Positions 6,737 through 9,063 of a DNA stretch of 9,063 bases are shown here, piece after piece. The notes below the pieces were generated by a model. That model was not told the DNA's origin. It saw only the letters and a program-made list of their open reading frames with translations, and searched no databases. The position numbers were made by a program, and so were the translations under genes. Numbering within the stretch: the stretch's first letter is position 1; each line of letters begins with the position of its first letter. The DNA comes from an uncultured Methylocystaceae bacterium (GTDB lineage: Bacteria > Pseudomonadota > Alphaproteobacteria > Rhizobiales > Beijerinckiaceae), in the NCBI GenBank assembly GCA_945956975.1, contig CAMFKC010000056.1, forward strand, positions 1 through 9,063, read 5' to 3'.

Positions 6737-6738
6737 CA

Positions 6739-6954
6739 ATGACCCAGCCGGACGGCCTCCCCGCGGCTCCAGATCCGGTCGACGCCGCACGGGAGATCGC
6801 CGTCGTCGCGGCAAGCCTTTGCGATCTCGCGCAGCGGGCGGGCCTCGAAATCGTCGCGCGACTGCTCAACCTCGTCCGCATCGAGGCCGAGATCAAGCTC
6901 AGCGAAATCAAGTTCAGGCCGCCAGCCGAAACCGCCCCCCACCAAGAGGGTTGA
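6739..6954 (+). CDS. Small hypothetical protein, 71 aa, amphipathic helix
   Basis: A 71-aa protein I cannot assign to a function. It has no signal peptide. A Pro/Asp-rich N-terminus (1-15) is followed by a long predicted helix from about 16 to 55 (AAREIAVVAASLCDLAQRAG, then LEIVARLLNLVRIEAEIKL) with regular hydrophobic spacing, and a short polar tail rich in Pro and Glu. Such helical small proteins of about 60-80 residues are common in Hyphomicrobiales, but I cannot name a family with certainty. The start ATG at 6739 is supported by GGAG at 8 nt. The frame continues open upstream to 6571, across the palindromes, but lacks a ribosome site there. It is divergent from the winged-helix membrane protein, which suggests but does not prove shared regulation. 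Confidence 0.7.
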   Translation: MTQPDGLPAAPDPVDAAREIAVVAASLCDLAQRAGLEIVARLLNLVRIEAEIKLSEIKFRPPAETAPHQEG

Positions 6955-6972
6955 GGCGGCGAACCTGAGCGC

Positions 6973-7008
6973 CCGGCGGGGTTGGGGGGCGCACCCCGGC
7001 CCCGCCGG
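6973..7008 (+). terminator. Strong GC hairpin downstream of the 71-aa gene
   Basis: CCGGCGGGG (6973-6981) pairs with CCCCGCCGG (7000-7008). The interior can extend further through GGGG/CCCC, giving a stem of more than 9 bp that begins 18 nt after the stop at 6954. No U-run follows, so it may act as an mRNA-end stabiliser or a factor-dependent stop rather than a classical terminator. Confidence 0.4.
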
Positions 7009-7029
7009 TGCGTGTGATCTGGACTTCGG

Positions 7030-7046
7030 CGCCGCAACATGCGGCG
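7030..7046 (+). repeat. Hairpin in the non-coding region 6955-7218
   Basis: CGCCGCA (7030-7036) and TGCGGCG (7040-7046) with an ACA loop form a 7-bp stem. A smaller one (GTGG/CCAC, 7055-7065) follows. No coding sequence with a ribosome site is seen in 6955-7218. Confidence 0.4.
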
Positions 7047-7106
7047 GACCCGGAGTGGCGCCCACATACTGCACTTTGGTCGAGCCTGACGCATAAACAG
7101 GCAATT

Positions 7107-7138
7107 CGCCCAGAGGTCGGGCGGTTTTTCGCCATTTT
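7107..7138 (+). terminator. Intrinsic terminator-like hairpin with U5 tracts
   Basis: CGCCC (7107-7111) pairs with GGGCG (7119-7123) and is followed by GTTTTT. The same G-rich arm can instead pair as GGCG with CGCC (7130-7133) before ATTTTTC. Both alternatives end in five U residues. The stems are short (5 and 4 bp), so strength is uncertain. It would end transcripts coming from the 71-aa gene or from the non-coding stretch before it. Confidence 0.5.
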
Positions 7139-7218
7139 TCCCTTGCCGAACAGGCCGGAGCAGCGCGACACTACCGCATCGCAACATGATTAGAGTCCTT
7201 TAGAAACAGGGGGCTGCG

Positions 7219-7440
7219 ATGAAAACGGGACAACGGGTTCGTCTTCGGGCGGCATCGCCAATCGCCAGGCGCGACGCCAATGCGCGCGATGCGGTCGGCA
7301 CTGTGATCTGCGCCTACAAGGTGCGGGCGCGGATCGGCTCCCCCGAGCGGGTGGACGTCAAATTCGCCTCCAACACCGTGATGTGGGGCGTAGCCGCCAA
7401 CGAATTCGAGCCGATCGAGGATTCGAGCCAAGTCGCCTGA
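7219..7440 (+). CDS. Small hypothetical protein, 73 aa, possible SH3-like fold
   Basis: A 73-aa protein of unknown function, without signal peptide or membrane helix. It starts with a basic segment (MKTGQRVRLRAASPIARRDANARD). Alternating hydrophobic residues follow (AVGTVICAYKVRARIGSPERVDVKFASNTVMWGVAANEFEPI), ending in acidic residues. The GQRVRL opening, the GTV turn and the short beta-like runs recall small SH3/KOW-like barrels that bind nucleic acid or protein, but no defining motif proves this. AGGGGG (7208-7213) lies 5 nt before ATG 7219, a strong ribosome site. pyrE starts 91 bp downstream on the same strand, so the two could be co-transcribed; no terminator is visible between them. 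Confidence 0.7.
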   Translation: MKTGQRVRLRAASPIARRDANARDAVGTVICAYKVRARIGSPERVDVKFASNTVMWGVAANEFEPIEDSSQVA

Positions 7441-7531
7441 CCAAACCATCCACAGGGCAGGCAGATTTGAGGTTTCGCGCCCCTTGGCCATGCTCTAGAG
7501 AAAGCGGCGACCCAACAGACGGACGCCGCCG

Positions 7532-8248
7532 ATGATCGACTTTCCCGCGCCCTCCCCCGCGACCCTCGAGAAGCAGCTTTTCGCGCAGGAAACTGCGAAA
7601 ATGCTGCTCGAAGTGAAGGCGGTTCTGTTCAACCCGGACAAGCCCTTCATCTTCACGTCCGGCTGGGCAAGCCCTGTCTACACCGACATGCGCAAGATCA
7701 TTTCCTATCCGCGCCTGCGCAAGCGCATCCTCGATTTTGCCGTGACAATGATCGAGCGCGACATCGGCTACGAGGCGCTCGACGTGATCGCAGGCGGCGA
7801 GACGGCGGGCATTCCCTATGCGGCTTGGATCGCCGACCGGCTCGCGCTGCCGATGCAATATATCCGCAAGAAGCCGAAGGGCTTCGGCCGCAACGCGCAG
7901 ATCGAGGGCGACCTTCACGACAACGGCCGCGCGCTGCTGGTCGAGGATCTGGCGACCGACGGTCGCTCGAAGGTCAATTTCTGCAATGCGCTGCGCGAGG
8001 CCGGCCAGCAGTGCGACCACGCCTTCGTCTTCTTCTTCTACGACATCTTCCCGAGCGCGCGCGAAGACCTCGCCAAGCTCGGCATCAAGCTGCACGCGCT
8101 GTGCACCTGGTGGGACGTGCTGGAAGTCGCGCGCGCCGGAAATTATCTCGAGCCGGCCAAGCTCGCCGAGGTCGAGAAATTCCTGCACCATCCCGCCGAA
8201 TGGTCAGCGGCGCACGGCGGAATTTCCGAGTTCAAGGCTGCGGGCTAG
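7532..8248 (+). CDS. pyrE: Orotate phosphoribosyltransferase
   Basis: PyrE joins orotate and PRPP to give orotidine 5'-monophosphate, the fifth step of de novo pyrimidine synthesis, in the cytosol. The 238-aa protein has the orotate/phosphate-binding start FTSGWASPVYTDMR (41-54), the GGETAGIPYAAWIADRL stretch (88-104), the flexible catalytic loop YIRKKPKGFGRNAQIEG (110-126) and the PRPP-binding motif ALLVEDLATDGRSK (134-147). The VEDLATDGRS form and the length above the usual 210 or so residues match the alphaproteobacterial subtype. Hydrophobic FVFFFYDIFP (165-174) and CTWWDVLEVA (191-200) are core strands and helices of that subtype. The ribosome site is weak (GGA 8 nt before the ATG). The stop TAG (8246-8248) overlaps the stop of the convergent dehydratase-like gene. 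No attenuator with a U-tract is seen in 7441-7531. Confidence 0.94.
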   Translation: MIDFPAPSPATLEKQLFAQETAKMLLEVKAVLFNPDKPFIFTSGWASPVYTDMRKIISYPRLRKRILDFAVTMIERDIGYEALDVIAGGETAGIPYAAWIADRLALPMQYIRKKPKGFGRNAQIEGDLHDNGRALLVEDLATDGRSKVNFCNALREAGQQCDHAFVFFFYDIFPSAREDLAKLGIKLHALCTWWDVLEVARAGNYLEPAKLAEVEKFLHHPAEWSAAHGGISEFKAAG

Positions 8249-9063
8249 GCGCCCAAGGCAAATCGCAGGTCGGCTTCGCCGTCTGACCTCAGGAAGGGCG
8301 AGGTGAGCCGCACGCGCTGGCCAAGATAGGCGTCGATCTGCCCAAGCGTCGCCGCGCGCATGTCATGGCCGGCAACCTGTTCACCGCGCCAGTCGCGCGT
8401 CCAGCGCCGCGCTTCGGCCGCGCCGAGAAGGGGCGCAAAGCCCACGGCCTCCATGCGGAAGGCATGCGTATCGCCAGCGAAGGACCAGGCCCGGGCAAGG
8501 CCATCGCCAGCGCAGGCCGCTCGTTCCGCCAGCAGCAGCACGCCATAGAGCGAATCCAGCACATGCATCGGCGCGGCATTGCCGAAGCGTTCGAGCTTCG
8601 CGCCGCGTTCGGCGGCGAAATCGCCGCCGCCGATCGGGTCGGGGCAATGCAGCGAGACGATGTGCGCATCCGAATTCGACGTCAGGTCCAGCCAGTCGAG
8701 CGAGACATAGGCGGCTTCCGACGAGACGAAGACCGCGGCGTGCACCGAAGGCGCGTTAAACGCCGCTTCGAGCACGTCCGGGCCGCCGGTCTTCCTGAGA
8801 CGTTCGGCGGCCTGCGCAGATACTGCGCCGCCGTCGCGCGGCGGGCGGCTCGCGAGATGGATGACGATGTCGGGATCGGCCGCGCGCAGCGCGCCGTCGA
8901 GCATGGCGGGGTCGCAGACGTCGCCGCGCACGTCGCAGAGGTTTTCGCCGGCGCGCGCGAGATCGTAGAGCGACGGGGCGGTTGCGGGCGCAAGCCCGTA
9001 ACCCGTCACTCGGGCGCACAGGCGTTCCAGCATGAGCGACAGCCAGGCGCCCTTGAAGCCCGT
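8245..9063 (-). CDS. CDP-glucose 4,6-dehydratase-like protein lacking catalytic residues (5' end outside window)
   Basis: The visible 272 residues start inside the Rossmann nucleotide-binding motif (TGFKGAWLSLMLERLCARVTGYGLAPATAPSLYDLA), which is the CDP-glucose 4,6-dehydratase (RfbG-type) signature. DPDIVIHLASRPPRD (visible residues 63-77) and DPIGGGDFAAERGAKLERFGNAAPMHVLDSLYGVLLLAERA (142-182) also match that family, as does the tryptophan-containing end region. Between them the family normally has TSDKCYEN and, further on, the YSNSK (YxxxK) catalytic stretch. Here SSEAAYVSLDW (114-124) runs almost straight into HCPDPIGGGD, so about 40 residues, including Tyr and Lys of YxxxK, are absent and the active-site Asp-Lys reads Glu-Ala. 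The frame is intact, so it is either a maintained non-catalytic homologue or an early pseudogene. The expected total is about 285 residues versus about 360 in the family. Its stop overlaps the pyrE stop. Confidence 0.75.
   Translation of the reverse strand, partial: TGFKGAWLSLMLERLCARVTGYGLAPATAPSLYDLARAGENLCDVRGDVCDPAMLDGALRAADPDIVIHLASRPPRDGGAVSAQAAERLRKTGGPDVLEAAFNAPSVHAAVFVSSEAAYVSLDWLDLTSNSDAHIVSLHCPDPIGGGDFAAERGAKLERFGNAAPMHVLDSLYGVLLLAERAACAGDGLARAWSFAGDTHAFRMEAVGFAPLLGAAEARRWTRDWRGEQVAGHDMRAATLGQIDAYLGQRVRLTSPFLRSDGEADLRFALGA

Noticed and set aside
7143..7172. TTGCCG followed by GACACT as a promoter for the 73-aa gene
   Set aside because: The -10 matches the consensus at only three positions and no other signal supports it.
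6573..7187. N-terminal extension of the winged-helix protein upstream of 6572
   Set aside because: The frame is open, but the extra residues are Arg/Pro-rich without domain character, the extension would run antisense through the whole 71-aa gene, and GGAG with proper spacing marks the ATG at 6572.
7467..7498. TTGAGG with a downstream TGCTCT or CTCTAG as a pyrE promoter
   Set aside because: The spacings are 18-20 bp and the -10 matches are poor; not strong enough to annotate.

Overview
This window is from a GC-rich alphaproteobacterium, most likely of the order Hyphomicrobiales (Rhizobiales). The best evidence is the Omp25/Omp31-type porin-like protein with its ADLPSRK mature N-terminus, the alphaproteobacterial form of PyrE, and several small proteins of a kind common in that order. 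The genus cannot be fixed from the sequence alone. The window looks like ordinary chromosomal backbone: no transposase, integrase, phage gene, CRISPR array, tRNA or rRNA is visible.

Layout from left to right: the 3' part of glycerol kinase glpK (+) converges on an Omp25/31-family outer-membrane protein (-), with a strong hairpin between them. A 268-bp divergent intergenic region then leads to a secreted Gly/Tyr-rich repeat protein (+). That gene ends in a good intrinsic terminator, which almost touches the start codon of a YfcG-like glutathione transferase (+). The transferase converges, with 6 bp between stops, on the DEAD-box RNA helicase rhlE (-). A 215-bp region follows that carries a good sigma70-type promoter for rhlE, with a palindrome over its -35/spacer. 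Next is a membrane-anchored winged-helix/TolB-like/TPR protein (-), divergent from a 71-aa small protein (+); the region between them holds several short palindromes. A 264-bp hairpin-rich non-coding stretch with a U-rich terminator precedes a 73-aa small protein (+) and pyrE (+). pyrE converges on a CDP-glucose 4,6-dehydratase-like gene (-), and their stop codons overlap in a single CTAG. That last gene runs off the right edge.

The genes do not form one pathway. They are single-gene or two-gene units: glycerol catabolism, envelope proteins, thiol-redox chemistry, RNA remodelling, signalling and pyrimidine synthesis. I see no clear evidence for a complete new system. The items most worth following are the dehydratase homologue that appears to have lost its catalytic residues, the three exact-length 14-residue repeats in the secreted protein, the palindromic sites at the rhlE and regulator promoters, and the glutathione transferase start that sits right behind a terminator with no Shine-Dalgarno sequence.
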